Below are positions 1 to 8,967 of a DNA stretch of 64,000 nt, in pieces. The DNA is from Venenivibrio stagnispumantis (GTDB taxonomy: Bacteria > Aquificota > Aquificia > Aquificales > Hydrogenothermaceae), in assembly GCF_900182795.1 (NCBI RefSeq), contig NZ_FXTX01000001.1, positions 124,001 to 188,000 of the forward strand, in the 5' to 3' direction. The position numbers were made by a program, and so were the translations under genes. Numbering within the stretch: the stretch's first letter is position 1; every line of letters begins with the position of its first letter. Below the pieces are notes generated by a model that searched no databases, was not told the origin of the DNA, and saw only the letters and a list, made by a program, of their open reading frames with translations.

Positions 1-2
1 CA

Positions 3-629
3 TTACTTAGAAGGGCTTTTGCAATAGCAGATATAGAAAATAAAAGTATTTTATTATTTTATGATATCCACGGAAAAGGTACTTCCTTTTTAACATCAAG
101 AAAAGAAAATGAAGAAATATCAATATTAGCACCACTTGGAAATAACTTTTTTCCGGAAAATTATGATAACTATATAATAGTCGGTGGTGGAATAGGATTT
201 GCCGGATTATCATTATTAATGAAAGAATTAAGAAAAAAAGGCAAAAATTTTATATCTTTATACGGAGCAAGAACAAAAGAAGAGCTTTCTATGATGGAAT
301 GGATTAATAAAAATAGTTTTGATGTTAAATATTATACAGATGATGGAAGTTTTGGAAAAAAGGGATTTGTTACACAGGATTTGAAAGAGATTGCAGAAGG
401 GATGGAAAATGTAGCCTTTGCAGTATGCGGACCAACTCCTATGATGAAAGCAGTATCTAAGATAGCAAAAGAGTTAAATATTCCTTGTTATCTATCCCTT
501 GAAAGTAGAATGGCTTGCGGTATAGGAATATGCATAGGTTGCGTTATAAAAGATAAAGAAAATGACACATACATAAGGGTTTGCTACGAAGGACCCGTTT
601 TTGAAGCAAATAAAATAGAGCTATTATAA
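3..629 (+). CDS. pyrK: Dihydroorotate dehydrogenase electron transfer subunit PyrK (5' end missing)
   Basis: The reading frame is already open at the left edge, so about 208 C-terminal residues are visible. PyrK carries electrons from the PyrD flavin through FAD and a [2Fe-2S] cluster to NAD+ during pyrimidine synthesis. Seen: LLRRAFAIA at the very start matches the FAD-binding RxxS-type segment of ferredoxin reductase folds. VGGGIGFAGL is the nucleotide-binding glycine loop and CGPTPMM is the conserved NAD-domain motif. The C-terminal block ACGIGICIGC followed by RVCYEGPVF supplies the four cluster cysteines in the PyrK arrangement. An ATG at 219 would cut into the fold and is not the start. 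queD follows after 10 bases, so the two are probably cotranscribed. Confidence 0.9.
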   Translation, partial: LLRRAFAIADIENKSILLFYDIHGKGTSFLTSRKENEEISILAPLGNNFFPENYDNYIIVGGGIGFAGLSLLMKELRKKGKNFISLYGARTKEELSMMEWINKNSFDVKYYTDDGSFGKKGFVTQDLKEIAEGMENVAFAVCGPTPMMKAVSKIAKELNIPCYLSLESRMACGIGICIGCVIKDKENDTYIRVCYEGPVFEANKIELL

Positions 630-639
630 GAGGTTAAAA

Positions 640-1125
640 ATGAAATATGAAATAACTAAAATATTTAGATTTGAAGCAGGACATAGGGTCTGGAAGCAAG
701 ATTTATCAAGAGGTAAAGGAGCAAAATTATCAGGTGAAAAAATACCTGAAAATAAATGTATAAACCTTCACGGACATAGTTATGTTTTAGAAGTTACTGT
801 TGGTTCAGATAGTTTGAATGAGCAAGAAATGGTTGTAGATTTTTACCATATAAAATCGGCTCTAAAATCTCTTATAGATGATGTTTTTGACCATTCATTT
901 ATAATAGATAGAAATGACCCTATTTTTCCGGAATTTCAAAAATTATTTGGATGTTATAAACTTACGGTAGTTGATTTTTGTCCTACTGCCGAAGCCCTTG
1001 CAAAATATTTTTATGATTATCTCACCCAAAAGCTAAAAGAAGCTAATCTGGAAGAAGATATAAAAGTTGTATCTGTCACCCTTTGGGAAACTGCCACCGG
1101 AAAAGCTACATACAGAGGTGAGTAA
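640..1125 (+). CDS. queD: 6-carboxy-5,6,7,8-tetrahydropterin synthase (QueD / PTPS family)
   Basis: QueD converts 7,8-dihydroneopterin triphosphate to 6-carboxytetrahydropterin, the second step towards queuosine. Seen in 161 residues: zinc-ligand histidines H15 (AGHRVW), H44 and H46 (LHGHSY); a cysteine at position 40 giving the CxxxHGH motif typical of QueD rather than eukaryotic PTPS; FDHSF with D84/H85; PTAEALA; and the pterin-anchoring glutamate E150 in LWETATG. It is longer than the roughly 120-residue E. coli protein, with an insertion around residues 21-38. A purine-rich AAGAGG precedes the ATG. The last 8 bases overlap the GTG of a small membrane ORF. No other queuosine genes are in the window. 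Confidence 0.9.
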   Translation: MKYEITKIFRFEAGHRVWKQDLSRGKGAKLSGEKIPENKCINLHGHSYVLEVTVGSDSLNEQEMVVDFYHIKSALKSLIDDVFDHSFIIDRNDPIFPEFQKLFGCYKLTVVDFCPTAEALAKYFYDYLTQKLKEANLEEDIKVVSVTLWETATGKATYRGE

Positions 1126-1243
1126 GATAATAGAAATTATAGCAGTTGCATCAATTATGGGATTTGCAACCGGTTTATATTTTTTCATAGGATATAACTT
1201 TTTAAAAAAGAGGAAGAAAAATGCCAATAATAAAAGGTTATAA
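1118..1243 (+). CDS. Small single-pass membrane protein, about 41 aa
   Basis: An ORF of 41 codons starts at GTG 1118, overlapping the end of queD by 8 bases, and runs 23 bases into the next gene. The product has one hydrophobic stretch (IAVASIMGFATGLYFFIGY) followed by a strongly basic tail (FLKKRKKN), a pattern of real small membrane proteins with the C-terminus inside. The start is uncertain: no good ribosome binding site precedes GTG 1118, and an ATG at 1157 would give only 28 residues. The function is not recognised. It fills what would otherwise be an unusually long 95-base gap in a compact operon. Confidence 0.5.
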   Translation: MSKIIEIIAVASIMGFATGLYFFIGYNFLKKRKKNANNKRL

Positions 1244-1745
1244 AGGAAAATACCCGAAAATAGACCAGACAGCTTTTATAGCAGAAAATGCAGTAATCAT
1301 AGGAGATGTGGAAATAGGTAAAGATGCAAGTATTTGGTATAATGTGGTTATAAGAGGAGATGTTAATTATATTAGGATAGGAGATAGAACAAATATTCAA
1401 GATGGAACGATTATACATGTTACCCATGATACACATCCTACAATCATAGGAAATGAAGTAACAGTGGGACATAATGTTATGCTACATGGATGCGTAATTG
1501 AGGATAGGGTTTTAATAGGTATGTCTGCTACCGTGATGGATGGAGTAATTGTTGGAAAAGAATCTATTGTCGCAGCCGGTGCATTAGTCCCACCAAATAA
1601 AAAGATAGAGCCCCATTCTTTATGGGCAGGAGTTCCGGCAAAATTTGTAAGAAATTTAACAGAAGAAGAGATAAAGCATCTTGAAAAATCTTATCAAAAT
1701 TATATAAAATATAAAAACATCTATTTGGAGAATAAAGATGAATGA
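1221..1745 (+). CDS. Gamma-class carbonic anhydrase / left-handed beta-helix hexapeptide protein
   Basis: A 174-residue trimeric left-handed beta-helix protein of the gamma-carbonic anhydrase / YrdA family. Seen: hexapeptide turns from residue 16 to about 130 (IAENAVIIGDVEIG, ATVMDGVIVG), the RGD motif at residues 45-47 followed by IRIGDRTNIQDG, and the three zinc-ligand histidines at about H66, H84 (VGHN) and H89 (LHG). The C-terminal helix is typical of the family. Many bacterial YrdA-type members have weak or unproven carbonic anhydrase activity, so CO2 hydration is possible but not shown. GGAAG precedes the ATG. The last 8 bases overlap the next small ORF. Confidence 0.85.
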   Translation: MPIIKGYKGKYPKIDQTAFIAENAVIIGDVEIGKDASIWYNVVIRGDVNYIRIGDRTNIQDGTIIHVTHDTHPTIIGNEVTVGHNVMLHGCVIEDRVLIGMSATVMDGVIVGKESIVAAGALVPPNKKIEPHSLWAGVPAKFVRNLTEEEIKHLEKSYQNYIKYKNIYLENKDE

Positions 1746-1899
1746 AAACACCGAATTAATATTAGCAATAGTGATTTTTGGGATTGCTGCTTTATTGATT
1801 GTAGGGCTTATGGTTTATTGGAGTAAGAATAATGTTGTTGTTGATGAAAGAGATAAAAAATATTATGAAAAAAAGGAGAATTTAGATGACAAGAGCTGA
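1738..1899 (+). CDS. Small single-pass membrane protein, 53 aa
   Basis: An ATG start preceded by a good Shine-Dalgarno (TTGGAGAATAAAG before the ATG), with 53 codons. The product has a short polar N-terminus, one transmembrane helix (LILAIVIFGIAALLIVGLMV) and a charged tail rich in K, D and E. It overlaps the end of the gamma-carbonic anhydrase gene by 8 bases and the start of the HU gene by 14 bases, suggesting translational coupling. No family is recognised. It loosely resembles small oxidase-associated subunits in size and topology only. Confidence 0.65.
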   Translation: MNENTELILAIVIFGIAALLIVGLMVYWSKNNVVVDERDKKYYEKKENLDDKS

Positions 1900-2185
1900 T
1901 ATAGTTGAAGCTATCCATAAAAGTGGAAAAGTAGATTTATCAAAAAGACAGATTTCCCAGTTAGTAAATGCCACTTTTGATATAATTTCTGAGTATCTTT
2001 CAGAGCCAGAAGAAAATAAAAAAGTTATGATTTCCGGTTTCGGAGCATTTATTATTAAAAAAAGAAAATCTAAAATAGGAAGAAATCCTAAAACAAAAGA
2101 AGAAAAAGTTATTCCGGAAAGATATGGATTATCTTTTAAAGCCGGTAAAAATCTCAAAGAAGCATTGAAAAAAGGTAAGAAGTAA
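1886..2185 (+). CDS. HU/IHF family nucleoid DNA-binding protein
   Basis: A 99-residue dimeric histone-like protein that bends DNA. Seen: MTRADIVEAIH helix 1, the GFGAF beta-turn at 51-55, and the beta-arm motif GRNPKT at 65-70 with the intercalating proline. The basic C-terminus is KNLKEALKKGKK. The start RADIVEAI and the spacing look closer to IHF-alpha than to a canonical HU, but the two cannot be told apart with confidence here. An AAAGGAG sequence lies just upstream of the ATG, inside the preceding small ORF. It is the last gene of the group starting with pyrK. A 165-base gap follows. Confidence 0.93.
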   Translation: MTRADIVEAIHKSGKVDLSKRQISQLVNATFDIISEYLSEPEENKKVMISGFGAFIIKKRKSKIGRNPKTKEEKVIPERYGLSFKAGKNLKEALKKGKK

Positions 2186-2302
2186 GATAGTTTGATAGTT
2201 AGTGGTTAGTGATAGTGGATTAAAGAGAGGTTGTTCTTTAAAAGCTTCATTTTTAATGTTTATTTATATTATTATCAATGAATTGTTGATTTTTTTCTAT
2301 TT

Positions 2303-2331
2303 TTGCACAATTTTTATACATACATTAAAAA
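2303..2331 (+). promoter_or_regulatory. Candidate sigma-70 promoter for the radical SAM gene
   Basis: TTGCAC at 2303-2308, a 17-base spacer, then TAAAAA at 2326-2331. The predicted start would give a leader of about 12 bases before GTG 2351. The surrounding 2186-2350 gap is AT-rich and otherwise holds only short TTAGTG-like repeats near 2190-2217. Confidence 0.35.
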
Positions 2332-2350
2332 TAAATAGGTTATTATAAAA

Positions 2351-3373
2351 GTGGAAGCATTAGCTTGGTTATCAGAAAAAAGAAAAGAAAATAAAATACT
2401 TTGTAAAGCATGTTCTCAAAGATGTGTATTAGATATTAATGAGTATGGAAAATGTGGTGTAAGAGTAAATAAAGATGGGAATTTATATTTAACAGTTTAT
2501 GGAACGGCAGCTGCATATAATATAGACCCTGTTGAAAAAAAGCCTCTATTTCATTTTTTACCGGGAACAGAAATATTTTCAGTTGGAACAGTTGGATGCA
2601 ATCTCAGTTGTAAATTTTGCCAAAACTGGGAAATTTCACAATATCCAAAGGAGCATAATTATAAAGTATTTGGAATAGAATTAATGCCTGAAACTATTGT
2701 AAATATAGCAAAAACAAAAAATATTCCTTCTATTGCATTTACTTATAATGAACCGGTGATACTTTTTGAATATGCTTATGATACATTTAAATTAGCAAAG
2801 GAAAATGGTATAAAAACTGTTTTTGTAAGTAGTGGATATGAAACAAAAGAAGCATTGGATATTATTGCTCCTTATTTAGATGCTTCAAATATAGATTTAA
2901 AAGCCTTTACAGATAGATTTTATAGGGAAATATGTGGGGCAAGATTGAAACCTGTATTGGAAGCTATAGAGTATGCTTATAAAAAAGGAATATGGATAGA
3001 AATAACTACTTTGATTATTCCGGAAGAGAATGATTCAAAAGAAGAGTTAAGAGATATAGCTAAATTTATAGCATCAATAGATAAAAATATTCCTTGGCAT
3101 ATATCAAGATTCTTCCCGATGTATAAAATGCTTGATAAACCACCAACACCTATAGAAAAACTGAAAGAAGCTTATGAAATAGGTAAAGAAGAAGGATTAA
3201 ATTATGTTTATGTAGGAAACATTATTGATGAAGATAGAGAATCAACTTATTGTCCAAATTGTAAATTTAAAGTGATAGATAGAACCGGTTATGTTGGACA
3301 GTATGTAAAAAATCATCTTGTAGATGGAAAATGCCCTAAATGTAATACCGAAATAAAAGGAGTTTGGAAATAA
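2351..3373 (+). CDS. amrS: AmmeMemoRadiSam-type radical SAM enzyme (AmrS family)
   Basis: A 340-residue radical SAM protein. Seen: N-terminal cysteines C18, C21, C25 and C35; the radical SAM cluster motif CNLSCKFC (C83, C87, C90) followed by QNW, the signature of the pyruvate-formate-lyase-activating-enzyme-like AmrS group; GYETKEAL and NIDLKAF; the HISRFFPMYKM motif late in the barrel; and a C-terminal zinc-ribbon-like pair CPNC (about 298) and CPKC (about 331). Members often occur with AMMECR1 and Memo domain genes, but neither is adjacent here. The substrate is unknown. The start is GTG with a weak upstream AGGT. coaBC begins 1 base after the stop. Confidence 0.85.
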   Translation: MEALAWLSEKRKENKILCKACSQRCVLDINEYGKCGVRVNKDGNLYLTVYGTAAAYNIDPVEKKPLFHFLPGTEIFSVGTVGCNLSCKFCQNWEISQYPKEHNYKVFGIELMPETIVNIAKTKNIPSIAFTYNEPVILFEYAYDTFKLAKENGIKTVFVSSGYETKEALDIIAPYLDASNIDLKAFTDRFYREICGARLKPVLEAIEYAYKKGIWIEITTLIIPEENDSKEELRDIAKFIASIDKNIPWHISRFFPMYKMLDKPPTPIEKLKEAYEIGKEEGLNYVYVGNIIDEDRESTYCPNCKFKVIDRTGYVGQYVKNHLVDGKCPKCNTEIKGVWK

Positions 3374-3374
3374 A

Positions 3375-4553
3375 GTGTTATTAAACGGAAAAAATATATT
3401 AGTAGGAGTATCTGGCTCTATAGCTTCTTATAAAGCTTGTGAGTTGGTCAGGTATCTTCAAAAGAAAGGTGCAAATATAAAAGTAATAATGACTCCTTCT
3501 GCAAAAGAATTTGTCGGAGAATTAACATTTAGAGCTTTAACCGGTGAAGAGGTTTTATCCGATTGGAAAGATGGAAAAACCGGATTAGAACATATCAGTT
3601 ATGCAAAGTGGGCTGATAGTTTCGTTATAGCCCCTGCTTCTGCAAACACAATAGCCAAAATAAGATACGGATTAACTGATAATTTTTTAACATCTACCGC
3701 TTTGGCTTATGACAAAAATCTTGTAATAGCACCGGCTATGAATACAAAAATGTATCAAAATAAAGCAACGGAAGAAAATATTATAGTTTTAAAAGAAAGG
3801 GGACATCTATTTGTAGAACCGGCAGAAGGATTACTTGCCTGCAAAGAAGAAGGAATAGGAAAACTTGCAGATATAGAAGATATTGAAACGGTAATATTAT
3901 ATAGCATAATGCCAAAACCATTAAAAGGAAAAAAAGTATTAATAACTGCCGGAGCAACAAGAGAATTTTTTGACCCAATTAGATATATTTCTAATGCTTC
4001 TTCCGGACAGATGGGCTACTCTCTTGCAAGAATGGCATATATACTCGGAGCAGATGAAGTTTTACTTATTTCTGCACCTACAAATCTAAAAAAACCTTAT
4101 GGAGTGAATTTAATTAATGTTATATCTGCATTGGAGATGTATAATAAAGTTATGGAAAATATAAATAATTTTGATATAATCATAATGAATGCAGCGGTAG
4201 CCGATTTTAGACCAGCTATTAAATCAAATCAAAAATTAAAAAAAGATAAAGAAAGCACTACATTAAATTTAGAGCCAAATCCGGATATATTAAAAGAAAC
4301 AGGCAAATTAAAAAAAGAAAATCAAATATTGATAGGTTTTGCAGCAGAAAGTGAAAATATATTACAAAATTCGATAGATAAATTAAAAAGAAAAAATCTT
4401 GATTTTATAGTGGCAAATGATTTATCCAACTTTTCACGAGATTTTTATGAAGGTATATTAATATCAAAAGATGGAAAAAAAATAGAGATAAAAGAAAACT
4501 CAAAAGAAGAAGCAGCTTATAGAATTTTTAACCTTTTCCTACAACAGATATAA
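3375..4553 (+). CDS. coaBC: Bifunctional phosphopantothenoylcysteine decarboxylase / phosphopantothenate-cysteine ligase
   Basis: This enzyme carries out two successive steps of coenzyme A synthesis: ligation of cysteine to 4'-phosphopantothenate, then FMN-dependent decarboxylation. Seen: the N-terminal CoaC flavoprotein with GSIASYK (14-20), the conserved histidine in LEHISYA (about H73), PASANT (87-92) and PAMNTKMY (120-127), plus a cysteine in the flexible lid GLLACKEEG. The CoaB half starts near residue 182 with KKVLITAGATREFFDPIRY and contains SNASSGQMG and the KLKKDK loop. The 392-residue length is normal for the fusion. It starts with GTG. The 3' end overlaps the convergent gspF-like gene by 26 bases. 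Confidence 0.95.
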   Translation: MLLNGKNILVGVSGSIASYKACELVRYLQKKGANIKVIMTPSAKEFVGELTFRALTGEEVLSDWKDGKTGLEHISYAKWADSFVIAPASANTIAKIRYGLTDNFLTSTALAYDKNLVIAPAMNTKMYQNKATEENIIVLKERGHLFVEPAEGLLACKEEGIGKLADIEDIETVILYSIMPKPLKGKKVLITAGATREFFDPIRYISNASSGQMGYSLARMAYILGADEVLLISAPTNLKKPYGVNLINVISALEMYNKVMENINNFDIIIMNAAVADFRPAIKSNQKLKKDKESTTLNLEPNPDILKETGKLKKENQILIGFAAESENILQNSIDKLKRKNLDFIVANDLSNFSRDFYEGILISKDGKKIEIKENSKEEAAYRIFNLFLQQI

Positions 4554-5754
4554 GATTATAAATAGGTCCCAATAGACCAAGTATTATTATTAACATAAAA
4601 ATACCCATCATACTGATTAAAATAGGCTCTATCATTTTTGCTATATTTTGTGATATATAATTTACTTTCCCATAGTAATAATCAGAAATATAATTTAGCT
4701 GTTCTTCTAATTGTCCTGTATTTTCACCGATGTATATCATTCTTATAATCATGGGAGAAAACATCTGTTGTTTTTGAAATGCATTTGATATGCTCTCTCC
4801 GTTATAAATGTCTTCAGAAGCATCTTTTATAGCTTTTTTAAAGATTGCATTATTTAGGGATTCGCCTAAAATATTTAAAGATTGGGTGATATTTACTCCT
4901 GATTTTATCATAAGTCTTAAATATTCAGCTATAAATGCAAAATTAAAATATGTTATTATAATTCCAAAAATCGGAAGTTTTAATAAAATTTTATCGGTTA
5001 TATATTTTATTTTCTCATTTCTCTTTCTGCCGATTTTTAGGAAAATAAAACTGAAAAATAAAAAAGCTATTATATCTAATATATATTTTTGAGTTTTTTC
5101 AGAAAGCCAGATTAAAAATAAAGTAGTAACCGGAAGTTCTATATTAAAATTTTTAAAAGCTTCTGTCAATTTAGGTAAAACATAAACAAGCCAGAAAATC
5201 ATCGCAGAAGACATAGCAACAAATGTAAAAGTAGGATAAATTAAAGCCTGTTTTGTTTTAGCTTTTATATCCTCAATTCTTTTTAAATATTCTGCACCAT
5301 CTTTTAAAACCTTTTCAAGATTACCTGTTTCTTCACCTATTCTTATAAGGGTAATAATAACATTTCCAAAGATATTTTCATAAACTTTAAAAGCTTCGGA
5401 TAAAGCTGTTCCGCTCAATACTCTGCTATGTATATCTAATAGAATATCTTTAAAAGCCGGATTTTCATTTGTTTCTGCCAAATCCATTATTCCGCTTCCC
5501 ACAGGCATACCAGATTTTACAACAAGATGAAGATTTTCCAAAAACTCAATTATTTCCTGTTTTTTGATTTTTTTCTTTTTAAAAGGATTAAAATTTATCA
5601 AATATTCAATAAAAACAGGAACCGGTTTAATATCTATTATCTCAAGATTTTGAGCTTTTAATATAAGCTCTATTTCAGTTTCATCGTTTACTTTCACCAT
5701 CTTTTTTATAATATTTCCTTCTGTATCTACAGCCTCTACTATATATATTTTCAT
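4528..5754 (-). CDS. pilC: Type IV pilus / type II secretion platform protein (PilC/GspF family)
   Basis: The polytopic inner-membrane platform that couples the assembly ATPase to pilin insertion. Seen in 408 residues: an N-terminal domain, then two T2SSF domain repeats (FLENLHLVVKSGMPV around 88-102 and FAEYLRLMIKSGVNI-like sequence around 275-290). Three hydrophobic segments lie near 170-192, 225-245 and the C-terminus (ISMMGIFMLIIILGLLGP). IRIGEETGNLEKVL and IYIGENTGQLEEQL are the paired GE-T motifs. It is the last gene of a six-gene minus-strand operon, 19 bases after the ATPase gene. pilC or gspF would both fit. Confidence 0.92.
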   Translation of the reverse strand: MKIYIVEAVDTEGNIIKKMVKVNDETEIELILKAQNLEIIDIKPVPVFIEYLINFNPFKKKKIKKQEIIEFLENLHLVVKSGMPVGSGIMDLAETNENPAFKDILLDIHSRVLSGTALSEAFKVYENIFGNVIITLIRIGEETGNLEKVLKDGAEYLKRIEDIKAKTKQALIYPTFTFVAMSSAMIFWLVYVLPKLTEAFKNFNIELPVTTLFLIWLSEKTQKYILDIIAFLFFSFIFLKIGRKRNEKIKYITDKILLKLPIFGIIITYFNFAFIAEYLRLMIKSGVNITQSLNILGESLNNAIFKKAIKDASEDIYNGESISNAFQKQQMFSPMIIRMIYIGENTGQLEEQLNYISDYYYGKVNYISQNIAKMIEPILISMMGIFMLIIILGLLGPIYNLISVVGKG

Positions 5755-5773
5755 ATTTGCCTCATTAAATTTT

Positions 5774-7447
5774 TTAACCTGTAACCCTTATAATTTCTTG
5801 AGGTGTAGTTATCCCTTTCAGAACTTTTAATAATCCTACTTCTCTTATGGTTTTCATTCCTTTTTGTATTGCTTTATTTTGTATATCATAAATTGTATCT
5901 TCTTTTTCTATCATTTCTGCTAAATCTCTATCAATTTCAAGAATTTCGGCAACAACAATTCTTCCGGAATAACCCGTATTTCTACAATGCTCGCATCCTT
6001 TACCTTCATAGTATATAACTCTTTCCACATTACCTATAATACGGCTTACTTCATCTTCATTAAATCCTAAGGTTATTAAATCATTTTTTGTTATTTCTTT
6101 TCTTTCTTTACAAAAATTACATACTTTTCTTGCCAATCTTTGAGATATAATTATATTTAATGCAGAAGCAATCATATAAGGTTTAATTTTCATATCAAGT
6201 AATCTTGGAATGGTCATGACGGCACTGTTTGTATGTATTGTGGATAGAACTAAATGTCCTGTAATAGCTGCCCTTATTGCCATTTCTGCAGTTTCTTCAT
6301 CTCTCATCTCCCCAAGAAGAATAACATCCGGATCCTGTCTTAAAAAAGCTCTTAATGCTTTTGAAAATGTATAACCGGCTTTTTCATTTACTTCTGTTTG
6401 CTTGATAAATGGGAATTTGTATTCAATTGGGTCTTCTACGGTGATAATATTTCTTTTTAAAGCATTAATTTTTCTTAAAGAAGAATATAATGTTGTTGTT
6501 TTACCTGAGCCTGTTGGTCCGGTAAGCAAAAATATACCTTGGGGTTTTTCAAGATTTCTTTCTATTATCCTAACTTGCCATTCTTCCAAACCTAAATTTC
6601 TTAAATTAAATAGGGAGAGATTCTTAGATAATATTCTAAGTACTGCATTCTCACCGAATTCGGTAGGAACAGTAGATACCCTTAAATCAATGTATTCATC
6701 TAAAAATTTATGGCTAAAAGAACCATCTTGAGGAAGCCTTTGTTCTGCTATATCTAATCCTGCAAGTATTTTTATTCTTGATATTACACCTTGATGTATA
6801 TTAGAAGGTAAAGTAAAATAATGTTGTAATACACCATCTATTCTGTAAAATACATGTGTGGCTAAATTTTCCGGTACTATATGTATATCAGAAGCTTTGT
6901 TTATTATCCCTGCATTTATTATATTATCTACCAAGTTAGGTAAAGCTATATTTATTTGTCCGGCTTTAATTTGATTTAATAATTTTTTAAATTCATCTTC
7001 TATAGGATTTTCCAATAAGAAATAATATAACTGTATATTCTTTAAAAGCATATCTCTATCTGCAACATAAATTTGAAGTTCAAGATTTGTTCTTCTTTTT
7101 ATTAAATCAAAAGCTATTAAATTAAACGGGTCTGCTACAGCTAAAACAAGTTTATTATCTTTAATATCAATTGGCAAAATTTCAAATTGTAAAGCAATAT
7201 CTTTTGGAACTAACTTTAAAACTTCTTTAGGAGGAGTAACATCCAAAAGATTAATAAATTCTTTTTTTGTTTGTAATGCTAAAGCCTGTGATACTTCTGC
7301 AGATGATACAAAAGATAACTCTTTTAGTATTTCACCAAAAAGTTTATTCGGAACTACCTCTTTAACCTTTAATGCTATGGCTATTTGTTCGTCGTTTATA
7401 TAACCGAATTCTTTTAATAATTCACCTATTGGCTTTTTTTCCATCAT
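5774..7447 (-). CDS. pilB: Type IV pilus / type II secretion assembly ATPase (PilB/GspE family)
   Basis: A 557-residue hexameric cytoplasmic ATPase that powers pilin or pseudopilin polymerisation. Seen: an N-terminal MshEN-like domain (IGELLKEFGYINDEQI), Walker A GPTGSGKTTTLYSSL near residue 310, the Asp box VEDPIEY, Walker B VILLGEMRDEETAE, the His box GHLVLSTIHTN, and the tetracysteine zinc site CNFC (about 440) with CEHC (about 482), as in PilB and GspE. No retraction ATPase (PilT) is in the window. It sits between the secretin gene, 2 bases away, and pilC. Confidence 0.95.
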   Translation of the reverse strand: MMEKKPIGELLKEFGYINDEQIAIALKVKEVVPNKLFGEILKELSFVSSAEVSQALALQTKKEFINLLDVTPPKEVLKLVPKDIALQFEILPIDIKDNKLVLAVADPFNLIAFDLIKRRTNLELQIYVADRDMLLKNIQLYYFLLENPIEDEFKKLLNQIKAGQINIALPNLVDNIINAGIINKASDIHIVPENLATHVFYRIDGVLQHYFTLPSNIHQGVISRIKILAGLDIAEQRLPQDGSFSHKFLDEYIDLRVSTVPTEFGENAVLRILSKNLSLFNLRNLGLEEWQVRIIERNLEKPQGIFLLTGPTGSGKTTTLYSSLRKINALKRNIITVEDPIEYKFPFIKQTEVNEKAGYTFSKALRAFLRQDPDVILLGEMRDEETAEMAIRAAITGHLVLSTIHTNSAVMTIPRLLDMKIKPYMIASALNIIISQRLARKVCNFCKERKEITKNDLITLGFNEDEVSRIIGNVERVIYYEGKGCEHCRNTGYSGRIVVAEILEIDRDLAEMIEKEDTIYDIQNKAIQKGMKTIREVGLLKVLKGITTPQEIIRVTG

Positions 7448-7449
7448 TA

Positions 7450-8967
7450 TTACTCTGATTTTTTATTTATAATTGTAGGTTTTAAGAAAATTATAAGCTC
7501 TTTTCTTGTCTTTGAAACAGATTTTTGTTTAAATAAATTTCCAAATCCAGGGACATCTCCTAACACAGGCACTTTGTTTTCCGTATCATTGTTTTCTTTG
7601 GATATTAATCCTCCTATAATAACTATATCTCCATCCTTTACTTTAATTACAGTTCCGGTTTCTTTTACAGCTATAATAGGAGCCTCTGCTACCACTTGAC
7701 CATTTTCTGTTAATTGTTTTGTTCCCTGTATATTAGTAGCAACAGGAACAACATTTAATGTGATTTCTCCATCATCATCTATGTATGGTGTAACTCCGAG
7801 CATAATACCGCTTAATATATTTGTTCTTGTATATGTTACTGTAGTAATCGGTTGGGTTGTTGCTGTACCACCTACTGCATTCAGCTCCTTCTCCCAGAAA
7901 GGAATTATGGTTCCGGAGGATATGAGAGCAGATTGTCCATTTATAACTCTTATTCTTGGGTTTGATAATGTTTCAACTTTTCCTACCTGAGCTAAGGCAG
8001 TTAAAAGAGCATTAAAGTCAGAAGAAACAACATTTATAGAAGCATTTGAATTTGGAAGGGAAAGTGTTTGTGATACTACAACCTGTGCTCCTGTACCGAG
8101 AAAATTTTTAGTTAAAACTGACCAATCTATACCAAAAGCATAAGAATCAGATAAAGATACTTCTACTATTTTTGCTTCTATCTGAACTTGTTTTTCTATC
8201 TCTTTTTTCAAACTTTCCAAAAATTTTTCAATAAGTTCTATTCTATCTCTTCTGTCTTCTACTATCAATATACCTGAAAATTTATTTAATGTATATTTAC
8301 CTTTTTCAGATAGGATAGATGATAGATTATCTTCTATCTGTTTGTATAAATCATTTACATCTTCCTCTGCTTTATAGTTAATAGAAAATTTTCCTTTTAA
8401 ATTGGTTGTTCCTGTTCCACTTCCTGTTCCACCGCCAGTTCCTCCACCGGATCCTCCTGTTCCACCTAAAACATCACCACCTAAATCTGAGCTATAATTT
8501 GATATGGATTTTACATAAGGTATTTTGAATGTTTTTGTCATTGTTGATTTTATGTAAATTAAATTATTTTTTTGTTCATAGCTTAGATTTGCTATTTTTA
8601 ATATTGTTTCAAGAGCATCTTCAAAGGTTACATTTTTAAAATTTGCAGTAATCTTAATATTAGGGTCTATATCGGGAGCTAATATAACATTTATATTTGT
8701 ATCTTTTGTAAGTGCATATAAAATGGTTTTTAAAGGAGCATCTTCTAATGATAATGTATATAATTTTTTCTTGGGCAGAACAGGCTTTTCTGCTTTTTTT
8801 TGTTCTTCAAGTTTCTCTTCCAATTTTTTATTTTTTTCTTTTGTTTCTTTTAACTCCGTTAGTATATTCAATAACATTATTTTATTTTCAAGAACATCTT
8901 CTTCTTTCCCATATGCTATATACGAAACTAATAAGATAACAAGGATTAATCTATTAAATTTAACCAT
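7450..8967 (-). CDS. pilQ: Secretin (PilQ/GspD family outer-membrane channel)
   Basis: A 505-residue secretin that forms the outer-membrane pore. Seen: signal peptide (LILVILLVSYIAYG), a coiled-coil-prone KE-rich region at 30-70, an STN/N0 domain (LEDAPLKTILYALTKDTNINV), and a glycine/threonine/serine-rich loop at about 168-190. The C-terminal secretin domain has VETLSNPRIRVINGQSA and the family signature VPVLGDVPGFGNLFK, ending in the porin-like strand ELIIFLKPTII. It lacks the several N1-N3 repeats of large GspD proteins, so it resembles a short PilQ. It overlaps the preceding gene by 22 bases. Confidence 0.93.
   Translation of the reverse strand: MVKFNRLILVILLVSYIAYGKEEDVLENKIMLLNILTELKETKEKNKKLEEKLEEQKKAEKPVLPKKKLYTLSLEDAPLKTILYALTKDTNINVILAPDIDPNIKITANFKNVTFEDALETILKIANLSYEQKNNLIYIKSTMTKTFKIPYVKSISNYSSDLGGDVLGGTGGSGGGTGGGTGSGTGTTNLKGKFSINYKAEEDVNDLYKQIEDNLSSILSEKGKYTLNKFSGILIVEDRRDRIELIEKFLESLKKEIEKQVQIEAKIVEVSLSDSYAFGIDWSVLTKNFLGTGAQVVVSQTLSLPNSNASINVVSSDFNALLTALAQVGKVETLSNPRIRVINGQSALISSGTIIPFWEKELNAVGGTATTQPITTVTYTRTNILSGIMLGVTPYIDDDGEITLNVVPVATNIQGTKQLTENGQVVAEAPIIAVKETGTVIKVKDGDIVIIGGLISKENNDTENKVPVLGDVPGFGNLFKQKSVSKTRKELIIFLKPTIINKKSE

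Noticed and set aside
7-213. A 68-codon open frame on the minus strand at the left edge
   Set aside because: It is antisense to the pyrK frame, which continues through the same bases with clear FAD- and NAD-binding motifs.
2186-2350. Short TTAGTG/GATAGT repeats that could be a CRISPR-like or integration site
   Set aside because: Only a few imperfect hexamers over about 35 bases, with no spacers and no flanking recombinase or cas genes.
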